From assembly GCA_002305545.1 (NCBI GenBank), contig DBRG01000009.1, positions 14,841 through 78,840 of the forward strand: DNA of 64,000 nt. Reading direction: 5' to 3'. Below, one piece after another: positions 17,249 to 27,275 of this stretch (position 1 is the stretch's first letter; each line of letters begins with the position of its first letter). Below the pieces are notes generated by a model. It saw nothing but the letters and a program-made list of their open reading frames with translations. It made no database searches and was not told the DNA's origin. The position numbers and the translations under genes are program-made. This DNA is from Bacteroidales bacterium UBA1374 (GTDB lineage: Bacteria; Bacteroidota; Bacteroidia; Bacteroidales; UBA932).

Positions 17249-18154
17249 TCAGGCGTATGGCGGACATCCCCCGTTGCAGTTCCCAGCCTGCAGGTCTTTG
17301 TTTTCTATCTGAAAAGTGGTATGCCCTATTGCAAAAGTATCGCTCAGTTCCTGCTGCAACCGGGTGATAAACGCATCGGAGGCTCCCCCTGGCATCACCA
17401 GGTGAACGGTCAGGGCCACCTGGGTAGTGCTCATGGCCCAGATATGCAGGTCATGTATGCTTGTGACACCTTCCTTGTGCAATAGAAAGTCACGGACTTT
17501 CTCAATTTTGATATGTTTGGGAACAGCATCCAGCGCCAGGTCCAGCGACTCGGCAAATAGGCGCCAGGTACCCCACAAAATCACCAGGATGATCAAAAAG
17601 CTGACGACCGGATCTATCCACATCTTGCCTGTCAATTGAATGAACAGCCCGGCAATGACCACCCCCAGGGAAACCCCGGCATCGGCGGCCATGTGCAGGA
17701 AAGCCCCTTTGATGTTCAGGTCGTTCTTCTGTTCCTTGTAAAACAATAATGCGGTGATGGTATTGATCAGAATCCCGAATCCGGCAACGGCCATCACGCT
17801 GTTCCCGGCAACGGGTTGTGGATTTTTCAGCTTCTCAATAGCATCCCAGGCAATGAGTGCTACGGCCCCAAAAAGCAGGAGTGCATTCAGAATGGAAACA
17901 AGGATGGTGGTCTTGCGCAGACCGTAAGTGTACTTGCCTTTTGGCCTGATGGTTGCCATCCAAGCGGCTGCCCATACAAAGGCCAGGCCCATGATATCAC
18001 TGATATTGTGCCCTGCATCGGCCAACAGGGCAGATGAGTTGGCCATCAGGCCAAATGCCACCTCGGCAATGACAAATAACACATTCAAACCTATGCCAAT
18101 GGCAAAACGCCTGGCATAAGCGACCGGGGGATGGTGGGTGTGTTCATGTGCCAT
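17249..18154 (-). CDS. CDF-family divalent metal cation exporter (CzcD/ZitB-like)
   Basis: The 301-residue protein starts with a His-rich stretch (MAHEHTHHPP) and shows six membrane segments. The metal-site signatures are LADAGHNISDIMG in helix 2 (about residues 39-51) and HMAADAGVSLGVV in helix 5 (about 152-164), the HxxxD pattern of zinc-transporting cation diffusion facilitators. A cytoplasmic C-terminal domain of about 85 residues follows, with HDLHIWAMSTTQVALTVHL. It should export Zn(II), Co(II) or Cd(II) in exchange for protons. It lies between a coiled-coil protein and the sialidase in the minus-strand run, with short gaps on both sides. Confidence 0.95.
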   Translation of the reverse strand: MAHEHTHHPPVAYARRFAIGIGLNVLFVIAEVAFGLMANSSALLADAGHNISDIMGLAFVWAAAWMATIRPKGKYTYGLRKTTILVSILNALLLFGAVALIAWDAIEKLKNPQPVAGNSVMAVAGFGILINTITALLFYKEQKNDLNIKGAFLHMAADAGVSLGVVIAGLFIQLTGKMWIDPVVSFLIILVILWGTWRLFAESLDLALDAVPKHIKIEKVRDFLLHKEGVTSIHDLHIWAMSTTQVALTVHLVMPGGASDAFITRLQQELSDTFAIGHTTFQIENKDLQAGNCNGGCPPYA

Positions 18155-18166
18155 GGGGAAACGGAC

Positions 18167-18448
18167 TCAGAACGTCGATTTAATTTTTGACCACCCTTCC
18201 CTGAACGAATCTGCTGCTTCGGAGAAAGCCTCGCGTACTTCATCCCACTTGTCATCGGCAGCATGGATCATCTGGTCATATTTGTCCTGCAGGTCTGATT
18301 TAATGGTTTCCAGCTCTTTGATGGATTCCTGGTATTTTTTCTTCAGATCCCCCTTGACTGATTCCTTTTCTGCCTTCAGCTCATTAATCCGTGCCGAAAT
18401 TTCATCTATCCGCTGACAGGCGCGCGCCTTGAATTCTTCTTTGTTCAT
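18167..18448 (-). CDS. Small coiled-coil protein
   Basis: This 93-residue protein is almost wholly charged helix (Lys, Glu, Asp, Gln) with heptad-like spacing, and ends in an amphipathic segment (AADSFREGWSKIKSTF). It has no Cys-rich, membrane or signal sequence apart from one Cys near residue 11. Similar small proteins are often annotated only as coiled-coil or apolipoprotein-like. It precedes the CDF exporter by 12 nt, so it may be co-expressed with it. No function can be assigned. Confidence 0.75.
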   Translation of the reverse strand: MNKEEFKARACQRIDEISARINELKAEKESVKGDLKKKYQESIKELETIKSDLQDKYDQMIHAADDKWDEVREAFSEAADSFREGWSKIKSTF

Positions 18449-18479
18449 AGTAGTCTTGTATTATTATTTGACTATAAAA

Positions 18480-19679
18480 TTAACTAAATATCAACTTTCT
18501 GCTGCTTAAATAAAAAATAATTCCCGCCAATAGCAGTAAAATACCTGAAAACACAAGGATCAGCTCCACAGAAATGACATCGGCCATAGGTCCGAAAAGC
18601 AAAATGGCTACCGGCATGGAGCTGGCGGCAATGATCTGGATCATTGAAAAAACACGTCCCATTTTCGATGGTTCGATAATCTTCTGTATAAGAACAGTCT
18701 GCTAGGTAGCTATCACAGGCAAGAATAATCCTGCAACTCCCATGATGATCAGGTAAACGATAAAGTTGCCCGCCACTCCCATAAGGGCAAAAGTTATTCC
18801 AAAAGCTCCGATGGAAATGGCAATCGCACGCACCTTGTTCTTGAAATCTCCATACAGGGACACAAAGATCCCGCCAATGATAGACCCTACGCTCCATACG
18901 ATCTCATTGGCTGTTAAAAGCCAGACATCATTTCCGAAACTTCTTTCAATCATTAACGGGGTAAGTACGGCTGCAGGAGCAAACAAAAAGAATGAAAAAG
19001 CATAACAAATTAAAAGCCTTTTCAGCAAGGGATTACTAAAAGCATAGACTATGCCGTCCCTGAGTTCGGTGAACACAGATGCTTTTATGTCTGTCCTCTC
19101 TATCTTGTCCACTTTGATAAAAAGCATGACGACAATGGCCAGTATGGCAGTAACAACATCCAGCATAAACGCCCAGGCTATGTTGACTGATCCCAGGAGC
19201 GCTCCTCCCACCGCAGGGGAAAGCAGCAAAAGCACCGATCCGAGGGTATGGTTAATTCCCTAGATACGGGTAAGTTTTTCCATCGGGACCAACTGTGGAA
19301 ATATCGCATGAACGCAAGGTGTCTGGATGCCGGCACTAATGGAGCGCACAACAGACACAGCCAGAAGCAGCTCAAGGCGTTGAAAACCTGCCCAGAAGGC
19401 TATTGCCAGTCCAAACGTAGACAGGGCTATGAATCCGTCTGTCAGCATGATCAATGTTTTCCGGTTGTACCTGTCTGACCATACGCCTCCCCACAGGGAA
19501 ATGATAACCTGGGGGAACATGGCGCAGATGGTAGACAGCATGAGCTACGTTCCAGAGGATGTTTCCAGGGTAATGTGCCATATTATGGCATATCCTACCA
19601 CAGAAGAGCCGAATAATGAAATATTCTGGCTCAACAGGAACAGGGCTATTTTTTTAGAAGTCGTGCCTCCGGAATCCAT
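18480..19679 (-). pseudogene. MFS transporter interrupted by three in-frame TAG codons
   Basis: A single 399-codon frame runs from ATG at 19677-19679 (MDSGGTTSKKIALFLL) to TAA at 18480-18482. It codes for a major facilitator superfamily protein of the MFS_3 / enterobactin-exporter-like type, with GGVWSDRYNRK after the second helix and GRVFSMIQIIAAS near the end. It is broken by TAG at 19545-19547 (codon 45), 19260-19262 (codon 140) and 18702-18704 (codon 326). No frameshift and no TAA or TGA occurs inside it. The start overlaps the photolyase 3' end by 34 nt in another frame. It is either a young pseudogene, a gene read through by an amber suppressor, or affected by sequence error. Confidence 0.85.
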
Positions 19680-20926
19680 TTTTTTACATAGATCATTTGA
19701 GGATCAAACTTGCGGAGTTGTACCGCGGTGTTGAACTTCCTGAAATAGGGCGTAGCATCGCAACCGGTTCCGGCAGCCCATTGCCAGTTGCCGTTATTGG
19801 AGGAAAGTTCATAATCCAGCAGTTTGGTGGCAAAATAAGCCTCTCCCCAGCGCCAGTCTATGAGCAGGTGTTTACATAAATAATCGGCAACCACCATCCG
19901 GACCCTGTTGTGCATGTATCCCGTTGCGTTCAGCTCCCGCATGCCGGCATCCACTAGGAGATGACCGGTCTCTCCTTTTTGCCATTTTTCAAAATCTGCC
20001 GGATCGTTGCGCCACGTGATCTTATCGAATTTTTTACGGAAATTGGAGCCTACCACATCCGGAAAATGATACAGGACCTGCATGAAGAATTCCCGCCAGA
20101 TCAATTCATTCAGAAAGCTTTGATTATGGGCTGTGCGGCTCACAATGCTTCGAATGCTCACGGTTCCGAACCGCAGATGAACCGACAAATGACTGGTCCC
20201 GTCCAGGGCAGGATAATTCCTGTCTTTCCCGTAATTGTCCAGGTTGTTAATATCGTAATCCCGCACTTTCAGGGAAGAACGTTTGAATCCCAGTTCTGCC
20301 AGTGAAGGAAAATGAAATGAATATCCTGCAAGACGGACCGGCAGAAGGTCCTGCAGCGGATCCTGCAGCGGCCTTACATGCTGCTCGGCATATTTTCTAA
20401 CCCATGCATTTTTGTAAGGAGTGAACAGGGTGTAAGGCGTCCCGTCTTTTTTTATCACTTCGTCCCGGGCAAAGATCACCTGGTCTTTAAAAAGGTGAAA
20501 GGGCACTCCTTTTTGTGCCAGCAATCCCTCAATTTCCCTGTCCCTGGAAATGGCATAAGGCTCGTAATCTTCATTGGCATAAACAGCCCCTACGCTGAAT
20601 TGATCCAGCAGCGCCATCCAGACTTCCCGGGGTGTTCCCTTTTTGCAGTAAAGCTTACCGAAGCCGGTTCCTTCATCGTGGAAACCTGGGACGGTACCTG
20701 AGGCGGCCGCTGCACCGGAGCGCTGCTCAATGGTCTGATTCAGGTATGCGAGCCTGTCATGGATGAAAGTGACCCGGGGATCGTTTGCCTCCAGTTCGTC
20801 AAGTATATTGTCGTCAAAAATGAATAGGGGCAGCACGGGGAAGGGTCCTGAAAGGGCCTCCTGCATTCCGAGGTTGTCTTCCAGTCGTAAATCTCTCCGG
20901 AACCAGAACACCGAGACCTTTTCCAT
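19646..20926 (-). CDS. Deoxyribodipyrimidine photolyase (cryptochrome/photolyase family)
   Basis: The product of about 426 residues opens VSVFWFRRDLRLEDN, the signature of the antenna-binding domain. Its C-terminal FAD domain includes GYMHNRVRMVVADYL, LSSNNGNWQWAAGTGCDATPYFRKFNT and YVKKWIPE, as in class I CPD photolyases. The enzyme repairs UV-induced cyclobutane dimers with blue light through reduced FAD. I chose the ATG at 20924-20926, because the family usually begins one or two residues before VSVFWFRRDLRL; an ATG ten codons upstream is possible. It ends in TAG inside the start region of the MFS gene. The gap to the PD40 lipoprotein upstream is small. Confidence 0.93.
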   Translation of the reverse strand: MEKVSVFWFRRDLRLEDNLGMQEALSGPFPVLPLFIFDDNILDELEANDPRVTFIHDRLAYLNQTIEQRSGAAAASGTVPGFHDEGTGFGKLYCKKGTPREVWMALLDQFSVGAVYANEDYEPYAISRDREIEGLLAQKGVPFHLFKDQVIFARDEVIKKDGTPYTLFTPYKNAWVRKYAEQHVRPLQDPLQDLLPVRLAGYSFHFPSLAELGFKRSSLKVRDYDINNLDNYGKDRNYPALDGTSHLSVHLRFGTVSIRSIVSRTAHNQSFLNELIWREFFMQVLYHFPDVVGSNFRKKFDKITWRNDPADFEKWQKGETGHLLVDAGMRELNATGYMHNRVRMVVADYLCKHLLIDWRWGEAYFATKLLDYELSSNNGNWQWAAGTGCDATPYFRKFNTAVQLRKFDPQMIYVKKWIPEARLLKK

Positions 20927-20990
20927 ATTTTCAGGTATCTGCTTAAATACCCTCAAATATAATCATCTATTCCAGATTTCAGAATTAGTT

Positions 20991-22058
20991 TCAGAACTCA
21001 AAAAACCCGTACCAGTCAGGGGCTTCAATGATATCACTAACATCCACGCAATACAGGTCAAAGCCGCCTTTGCCGCCCGCCCTGTCGGAGGAAAAGACCA
21101 TAAGGCTGAAGTCCACAAATCTAAAGCCAAGCGGCCTGTATTCATCGCTGGCTGAATTGATCTTGTCCCCGAAATTCACGGGTTCGCTCCAGGTGTTGTT
21201 TTCATATTTGGCATAATACAGGTCAAATCCGCCGTACCCGCCTTCCCTGTCCGAGGCAAAGATCACGTAGTTGCCAAAAAGCGAAGGACATTTGTCATTT
21301 CCCTCTCCTGATAGAGCCACTTCTTTGGTTATGACCGGCTCTTGGTTGCCTGTCAGAAACTGATTCAGCAACGCTCCCCTATCCAGGTCAAGACTGTAAA
21401 TGTCAAAGGTATTGTGCTCCCGGTTGCTGCAAAACAGCATTTTGTCCAGCTTGTCAGATATGACAGGGTACAGGTCGTCAGCCTCTGAATTTGCAGGATC
21501 GGCTGTATAGGGGCCGTAGAGACGTTGCTTTCCGTCGTATGTTCCCCAGTCAAGCCGGGGGGTATAAATAAATTTTATGTCAAAATCACCGGGCCCCTCC
21601 TCTTCAGATCCATTGCTTGCATAAAAGAAATAGTTCAGACCGCCTTCTTCGAAATAGGTGTAGGGACCCAGTTCGTCAAAGCTTGTGTTTATGAGCGGGA
21701 GCAGTTTCCGGTCTTTCATGGATTCACCCGCATTGACAGGGATGGAGATGTTCAAAACATCGTCCCTTTTGTGGTAAGAGATGCCAAAGCTGTGGCTGAT
21801 GATATCAAATGTGTTGCCACTGGTTTTCCTGTCGGTAGAAAAATAAAGTCCCACTCTGGCGGCATCAAAAGGTAAAGCTGAATTGTAATCGTTGTAGGGC
21901 GAATTTAATCCTTCCAGGTTGGCTGGTACGTCTGTAATGATGATCTCGTAATCAAATTCATAATCCGGGTCTATATAGGGACATCCCTGCAAAGTGAGGA
22001 TCAAGACAAGAACCGTTGCAATAAGGGCTGCCTTTTTGAGATGGTGTATAGCTGACAT
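20991..22058 (-). CDS. PD40 (TolB-like propeller) lipoprotein
   Basis: The 355-residue protein has a lipoprotein signal (LIATVLVLILTLQGC). At least three WD40-like PD40 repeats follow, with the characteristic cores DKMLFCSNREHNTFDIYSLD, VIFASDREGGYGGFDLYYAK and LMVFSSDRAGGKGGFDLYCVD. Such propellers in Bacteroidota often belong to OmpA-linked or envelope-integrity proteins and bind partners rather than catalyse. There is no OmpA peptidoglycan-binding domain here, so it may be a stand-alone scaffold. It follows the interrupted kinase and precedes the photolyase on the same strand. Its partner is unknown. Confidence 0.85.
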   Translation of the reverse strand: MSAIHHLKKAALIATVLVLILTLQGCPYIDPDYEFDYEIIITDVPANLEGLNSPYNDYNSALPFDAARVGLYFSTDRKTSGNTFDIISHSFGISYHKRDDVLNISIPVNAGESMKDRKLLPLINTSFDELGPYTYFEEGGLNYFFYASNGSEEEGPGDFDIKFIYTPRLDWGTYDGKQRLYGPYTADPANSEADDLYPVISDKLDKMLFCSNREHNTFDIYSLDLDRGALLNQFLTGNQEPVITKEVALSGEGNDKCPSLFGNYVIFASDREGGYGGFDLYYAKYENNTWSEPVNFGDKINSASDEYRPLGFRFVDFSLMVFSSDRAGGKGGFDLYCVDVSDIIEAPDWYGFFEF

Positions 22059-22149
22059 GGTTAGTTTGATTGTTTATTCACTAAATGAATCTCCCGGCCA
22101 TATACTGCATGGGCAATTCACATTTCCCCAGCCTTTTTTCATCGATCCT

Positions 22150-23685
22150 TTACAATGCCCACCTTTCCATGATCCGTATCAACAGCTGCCTGTCAATGGG
22201 TTTGGAAATGTGGTCTGCAAAGCCGCTTTCCAGGTATTTTTCCCGGTCACTGGACAAAGCGTTGGCCGTCTGGGCCACGACCGGTGTTCCCGGCCTGATC
22301 TCCAACATCTTTTGCATGGCTTCTTCACCATCCATTACTGGCATCTTTATATCCATCAGTACAAGTGATATATCTTCTTGTCCCATGAAGATTTCAAGGG
22401 CTTCCTGACCGTTCTGGGCCCAGAAAATTTCTACAGGCAATTCTTTCAGGATGATTTCCAGGTACATCCTGTTTACTTTTTCATCCTCGGCTATCAGGAT
22501 CTTTTTGCCACGTAAACGTTCCACACCAATTGCCTGTTCATTATTGTGTATGGCTTCCTGTGATTTTGCAGGTACATATGGGATCCGGAAGGTAAATACG
22601 CTGCCTCTGCCCACTTGTGATTCCACGGATATGGAGCCGCCCAGCAGATCCAGAAGCCCTTTGGTTATATCCAGACCCAAACCGGTACCTTCATATTTCC
22701 TATGAGCCTGTTCAGAACGTTTGAAACGTTCAAAAACCAACCTCAGATCGTCTTCTGTCATACCTATTCCGGTGTCCGACACGTAGAATCTCAATTGGTC
22801 ATCCTCTATCCCGTATCCAAAATCAATACCGCCTTTTTCTGTGAATTTCAATGCATTACCTATCAGATTGACCAGTATTTGCTTTAACCTGTCGGGATCG
22901 GTGACAATATACAATTCTTGTTTATTTTCAGGAAGATTCAGTTTAATTTTCAGGTTTTGTTTGCCGCGGGCATGCTTTAACTGTTCAAACAAGGTTTCCG
23001 TCTCTTTCAGGATCTTATGTAATTCAAAAGGTGTTTTATTGATTTTCAATTCACCGGCTTCTATCCTGGAAACATCAATAATATCGTTTACCAAATTCAG
23101 CAATTGCCTTGAACTGCTTTCTATGATGTCAATATACAGATTCCTTGTTTCTGCATCCAGGTTTTCCTGGTGCAGCAACGAGGCAAAGCCCACCATGCCG
23201 CTTACTGGCGTACGAATCTCGTGACTAACGTTGGCCAGGAACTAGTTCTTGTATTGGTTGGCCAGCTCGGCTTGCCGTTTAGCCTCTAAAAGCTCTGCTT
23301 CTATGCGTTTTCTTTCAGTGATTTCGGTGACTATGCCTGCTACCATCAATTTCTCTCCTTCACGGTATACGATTTTTCCGGCATCGTGAAACCATTGGTA
23401 ATTGCCCTCCGCATTTTTCATCCGGTACTCACATTCATACATGACCGCTTCTCCCCGCAAGTGGTCACGCATGGCATTCATGGCGTTATCACAATCATCA
23501 GGATGCACAATGTTCATGAAGTCCTGAAAGTGATGAAAATCTTCACCTTTCAGACCGAGCATGAGTGTTTTGTTATGATTGAAAACAATTTTCACTGATG
23601 GCAGTTCCATTTCCCACCAGGCCATATTCCCGGCTTCCAGTGCTATGGTTAGCCGCTCCTCGGTATTAAGAAACAATGAATTCAT
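22150..23685 (-). pseudogene. Hybrid histidine kinase (PAS-HK-REC) with in-frame TAG
   Basis: One frame of 511 codons plus stop encodes a PAS domain with PAC-like end (about 1-130), then a HisKA H-box FLANVSHEIRTPVSG, an ATPase domain (DTGIGM, GTGLGL), and a receiver domain with LVLMDIKMPVMDG near the C-terminus. A TAG at 23242-23244 (codon 148) sits directly before FLANVSHEIRTP, where homologues usually have Glu, Ala or Gln. No frameshift is present. Without readthrough the cell would make a PAS-only peptide, and possibly a kinase-REC fragment from an internal start such as the Met at 23194-23196. It lies 24 nt after the DUF5916 gene. Confidence 0.85.
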
Positions 23686-23709
23686 ACTGTGTGTATTATT
23701 TGTTATATC

Positions 23710-26331
23710 TCAACCCCCAAACCAGTAGTTCAGTTTGATCATGAAGATGTTGCCCGGAAACGTTTCTCCCAAAAGTTTATAACCGTCACCAAACGAGAAA
23801 GGACCAGCCTGATGGTATCCGGTGCGGTCCTGTGACCAGACAAAATACAAAGTGGAACCGGGACGGTATTCCCAGCGCAATACCAGGTTGCTGCGGAATT
23901 GCTGGTAATTGAATCCCGGGTTGGCAATGCGCAGGTCGTAGGACCCGGATCCGTTCCTGTCCAGCCAGTACTCCTTGCCATGGTCCTTATAAGGCACCAA
24001 TGTAAAACGGTTCTCATACTTTGCGTCCATGGGATGGGTGACTTCCTTGAGTTCCGAGTACCTTCCAATGGAGAAAAACGGGCTGCCGTAGTATTGTATG
24101 GTCAGTTCGGGCGTTATGGCCAGGTCAAGGCGCAATGTGAATGACAGATCCCGCTTGTCCACCTTTCCCAGAAGCCAGGAAGTTTTTCCGGGATGGATTT
24201 CATACCTGCCTATGTACTGCAACGGATCCAGGTCGCGTTCATAGGCGGCGTCCAGCGTTATTAGCAGGTTGGAAAAGGGACGGTATTGCACCTGGGGAGA
24301 AATAATGAAAAAACGAAAATCCCCCGTTATCCGGTGCATATACAGGGCAAAAAATGCGAAAAAAAACTTTTTGGAAAAGTCGGTATTCATGCTGACCATA
24401 TAGTGAAGCCGGTCCGGTTCCCTGATGGATGGCCCCCCACGAAGCCTTTGCTCGTCAAGTATTCCTGTCTCGTATTCCGCTCCCAGAGATAAAGACCAGT
24501 GGTTAATAAACTGAAGATCAGCATCCAGCTCCAGTGCGTTCCTCAGACCTTTTCCCTGCAGATTCCATGTGTTTTCCTGAGAAAGAGACACTTCGTAATC
24601 CTTGAAAATCCATTTATTCTCCTTCTCAACATACGAAAGGCGTGTGTCATTTTCTATGGTATTGGCCAGGTTCATGAATCCAAGGTCGTTGAATTCCAGT
24701 CCCGGAGTCCGAACCACCACTTCTTCGCTGTAGCGCCAGTGGCCCTTGCTCCCTTTGCCAATCTCAAAAGACGCACCCATCCCCGAGAGCTTCGTTCCCG
24801 ATGTGTCATAGGGCAACCCGCTCCCCGGTCTCTGGTAATACCTTGCCGAGGAGGTCTGCAGCCTCCGGATCGCCTCCTTGTCGCCTCCCACATGGGTGCC
24901 GATGGCCTTGAATTCCATGAAGTACTTGCGGTCGGCCCAGAATTTGGTAAAGTCCAGCCCCACGCTCAGCGCATCCCGACCCAGGAAGTTCAGGTGCTCA
25001 TCCCTGATGGCACGGTGGGTGTGTGTAACAATCCCGCCCAGGATGGTGTTCCCCCTGTCAAAATCTTGCTGGAAACGTCCAACCAGGTGGTTGGTCAGTG
25101 GCTCTACAGTCTGGGCGGACTCGGCGTTGTTCTCATAAATATGGGCACTTTCCTTCAGGGTTAGGGCGTCTAGGATTCCCACGGAAAGCCCGTTTGCGGT
25201 CCTTCCCGAGATTTTCACGGCCCCTCCTATGGTAGTGAACTCTGGCATTCGCATCATTGTTGCCGTTGGATGGTAAGAAGGGGCATGCCCAATCCGGCGC
25301 GAATAAAACAGATTATCTCCGTCAAAATTAAAAGCAAATATATTGTTCCCTTCAATAAAGAACGGGCGTTTTTCCTCAAAATACGTTTCAAAAGCAGTAA
25401 GGTTCATTACGGAAGGATCTGCCTCTACCTGTCCGAAATCCGGATTGACGGTAGCATCCAGGGTAAAATTGTTTGAGAGACCAATCTTGGCATCCAGACC
25501 GGCCCGGCCGCCAAAACGTATCCCTTTGGCATATGGATTCCCTGCTATCTTTTCTGCAGTGGTTATGCTTCCGGAAATGTAGGGAGATATTTCTATGCGG
25601 CGGTTCCTGGGCAATCCCTTCAGGCCGTGCAATTCCCCGAAGGTATATACTCCCCCTGTCCCGTCGTTGGCCAGAAGCTTCCAGTGACTTTCCTGCTGTA
25701 AACGGTTGATAAACCTCCATGAAGCAAAACCCCATACCTGGTCATCCGAAGGGCTGTAACGCAACTGGTTCAGGGGAATTTGAAATTCGGCCGTCCAGGC
25801 TTCCTCTTCTAAAGCCACTTTTACATACCATACGGCATCCCAGTTCAAATCCATGTCATCATTCGAGATCCACATGTCCATTTTCTGGCCGGCAGCAGTA
25901 ACTACAAACTCATAGGCCGTCCTCCGGTCATGATAACTGTCCAGCTGAATCCCTACCATATCGCCCAGGTAGTTATCCCTGCGCCCCAAACGTTTGATAA
26001 CCTTATCCATCTGGTCATAGGCCCGGATGGCCACAAACAAACTTTTATTGTTGTACAACACCTTCAGCTCAGTCCGGAACGAAGGAGCAGCATTGTAAAC
26101 CGGAACATACTGCTTGTAATCTCCCTGCCACGCTCCCAGTTCCCAGCAGGCATCATCCAGCTTGCCGTCAATAACGGGAGGAACTTCTATGCGCTGCGTG
26201 GTATAAATCCTGTTGGGTATGCTGTCGGTGGTTGTGCTGGCAAGCATTGGTTGCCCGCAGATCAGGAAAGGCAGTAACACCAGGAAAGTCCTTTTAATAA
26301 GCCGTTTGGTCATGTGTGAATAATTTTTCAT
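23710..26331 (-). CDS. DUF5916 outer-membrane barrel protein with CBM9-like domain
   Basis: The 873-residue protein has a signal peptide (LIKRTFLVLLPFLICG). An N-terminal CBM9-like domain (about 35-230) follows, with PVIDGKLDDACWELGAW and EFVVTAAGQKMDMW. The rest (DATVNPDFGQVEADPSVMNL, FFIEGNNIFAF and beta-rich C-terminal strands ending LNYWFGG) matches the DUF5916 family, a predicted outer-membrane beta-barrel. The family is common in Bacteroidota and its role is unknown; carbohydrate or peptide binding coupled to a pore is plausible. It starts 13 nt after the WYL regulator, so the two are likely co-transcribed. Confidence 0.88.
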   Translation of the reverse strand: MKNYSHMTKRLIKRTFLVLLPFLICGQPMLASTTTDSIPNRIYTTQRIEVPPVIDGKLDDACWELGAWQGDYKQYVPVYNAAPSFRTELKVLYNNKSLFVAIRAYDQMDKVIKRLGRRDNYLGDMVGIQLDSYHDRRTAYEFVVTAAGQKMDMWISNDDMDLNWDAVWYVKVALEEEAWTAEFQIPLNQLRYSPSDDQVWGFASWRFINRLQQESHWKLLANDGTGGVYTFGELHGLKGLPRNRRIEISPYISGSITTAEKIAGNPYAKGIRFGGRAGLDAKIGLSNNFTLDATVNPDFGQVEADPSVMNLTAFETYFEEKRPFFIEGNNIFAFNFDGDNLFYSRRIGHAPSYHPTATMMRMPEFTTIGGAVKISGRTANGLSVGILDALTLKESAHIYENNAESAQTVEPLTNHLVGRFQQDFDRGNTILGGIVTHTHRAIRDEHLNFLGRDALSVGLDFTKFWADRKYFMEFKAIGTHVGGDKEAIRRLQTSSARYYQRPGSGLPYDTSGTKLSGMGASFEIGKGSKGHWRYSEEVVVRTPGLEFNDLGFMNLANTIENDTRLSYVEKENKWIFKDYEVSLSQENTWNLQGKGLRNALELDADLQFINHWSLSLGAEYETGILDEQRLRGGPSIREPDRLHYMVSMNTDFSKKFFFAFFALYMHRITGDFRFFIISPQVQYRPFSNLLITLDAAYERDLDPLQYIGRYEIHPGKTSWLLGKVDKRDLSFTLRLDLAITPELTIQYYGSPFFSIGRYSELKEVTHPMDAKYENRFTLVPYKDHGKEYWLDRNGSGSYDLRIANPGFNYQQFRSNLVLRWEYRPGSTLYFVWSQDRTGYHQAGPFSFGDGYKLLGETFPGNIFMIKLNYWFGG

Positions 26332-26344
26332 GATTAGGCGGGAT

Positions 26345-27247
26345 TCATTGGTACTGCTTCAGGGTTTTTTTCAGTATTTGCCGGATCTCTGTTGCCAGCC
26401 AGCCGGGTTCCAGCACCTTTACCGTGTCGCCCAGGCGCAGGATCTCCTGGGTAAGTTCATAATTGGGGATCACGTGAATCTTTATCCTGCATTCCTCTTC
26501 GTTATCTATAAGGATTTTCTGGGATCTGTGTAACGGCAGGGTTTTTATGTACTTGCCCTGCGTGGGGGTAAAAGACAGGATGACATCCTGAACCGTGTTT
26601 TGGGAAAACACCAGTCCTATGGTATGATCAAAAAGACTGGCCGGATCGGAAAGCCTGTCGCATTCAAAGGTCTCGGCTTTAACTTCCAGGTTGGTGATGC
26701 GGTCAATGCCAAACATGAGCAACTTTTTTGTATCGCCAACATATCCCACCACATACCACCGGTTCTGGTACTCACGGAGCAGGCAAGGTTTTACAGTATA
26801 ATCTGTGGTCTTTTCTGTCTGGAAATTGTAGTGTTTGAAACAGATCTTACGCCTCTCCCTAATGGCACGCAAAAGCGGTTTGAGGTTGCTTATGCCCTGA
26901 AGCCCTCCCCCTGTGTCAAATGAAATGTGTCGCAGGGCATCCTTGCTCTCCAGCAGGCTCTGGGTAAGCAATTCGGCGGTATTGACAATTTCCAGGAAAT
27001 GGAAAAAGGATTCTATGTTCACGCTGTTTTCGTAGTCAATGAAATAGCCCCTGCGGGTATGGTTGTATTTGATCTCTATGCCGAATTCAAAGCGAATCTG
27101 CTCCATATCGCGCTGTATGGTGCGGTCTCCCACCTGGAAACCCTGCTGGTGAAGAAAGTCCCGGATTTCCCGGAACGAAGGGTATTGCCCGTTCCTGATC
27201 TTTTCAATGACCAGGGAATACCTTCTTACTTCTGCTTGTTTCGACAT
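26345..27247 (-). CDS. WYL-domain transcriptional regulator (YafY-like)
   Basis: The 300-residue protein has an N-terminal winged-helix region (about 1-75, with IREIRDFLHQQGFQVGDRTIQRDMEQI-like helices) and a WYL domain around 130-215. That domain shows the NRWYVVGY core and a downstream FGIDRITNLEV segment, and a WCX-type C-terminal domain ends KLGDTVKVLEP-like. WYL regulators bind nucleic acid or nucleotide ligands and control DNA damage, phage-defence or metabolic genes. It heads the long minus-strand run, with a TAAATTTG box 21 nt upstream of its start, and probably regulates its own operon with the DUF5916 gene. Ligand unknown. Confidence 0.9.
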   Translation of the reverse strand: MSKQAEVRRYSLVIEKIRNGQYPSFREIRDFLHQQGFQVGDRTIQRDMEQIRFEFGIEIKYNHTRRGYFIDYENSVNIESFFHFLEIVNTAELLTQSLLESKDALRHISFDTGGGLQGISNLKPLLRAIRERRKICFKHYNFQTEKTTDYTVKPCLLREYQNRWYVVGYVGDTKKLLMFGIDRITNLEVKAETFECDRLSDPASLFDHTIGLVFSQNTVQDVILSFTPTQGKYIKTLPLHRSQKILIDNEEECRIKIHVIPNYELTQEILRLGDTVKVLEPGWLATEIRQILKKTLKQYQ

Positions 27248-27267
27248 GATGCGGGTGATTATGAAAA

Positions 27268-27275
27268 CAAATTTA
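27268..27275 (-). promoter_or_regulatory. TAnnTTTG -7 box upstream of WYL regulator
   Basis: On the minus strand TAAATTTG matches the Bacteroidota -7 consensus and lies 20 nt before the ATG of the WYL gene. No good -33 TTG is seen at the expected distance, so this is a partial match. It would drive the whole minus-strand run beginning with the regulator. Confidence 0.4.

Noticed and set aside
18480..23685. Genome-wide reassignment of TAG to an amino acid
   Set aside because: TAG ends several intact genes here (photolyase, hydrolases at 28700, 30871, 36256 and 47421, GH35-like, GH5-like, methyltransferase at 49071), with family-typical C-termini. Only local readthrough or decay remains possible.
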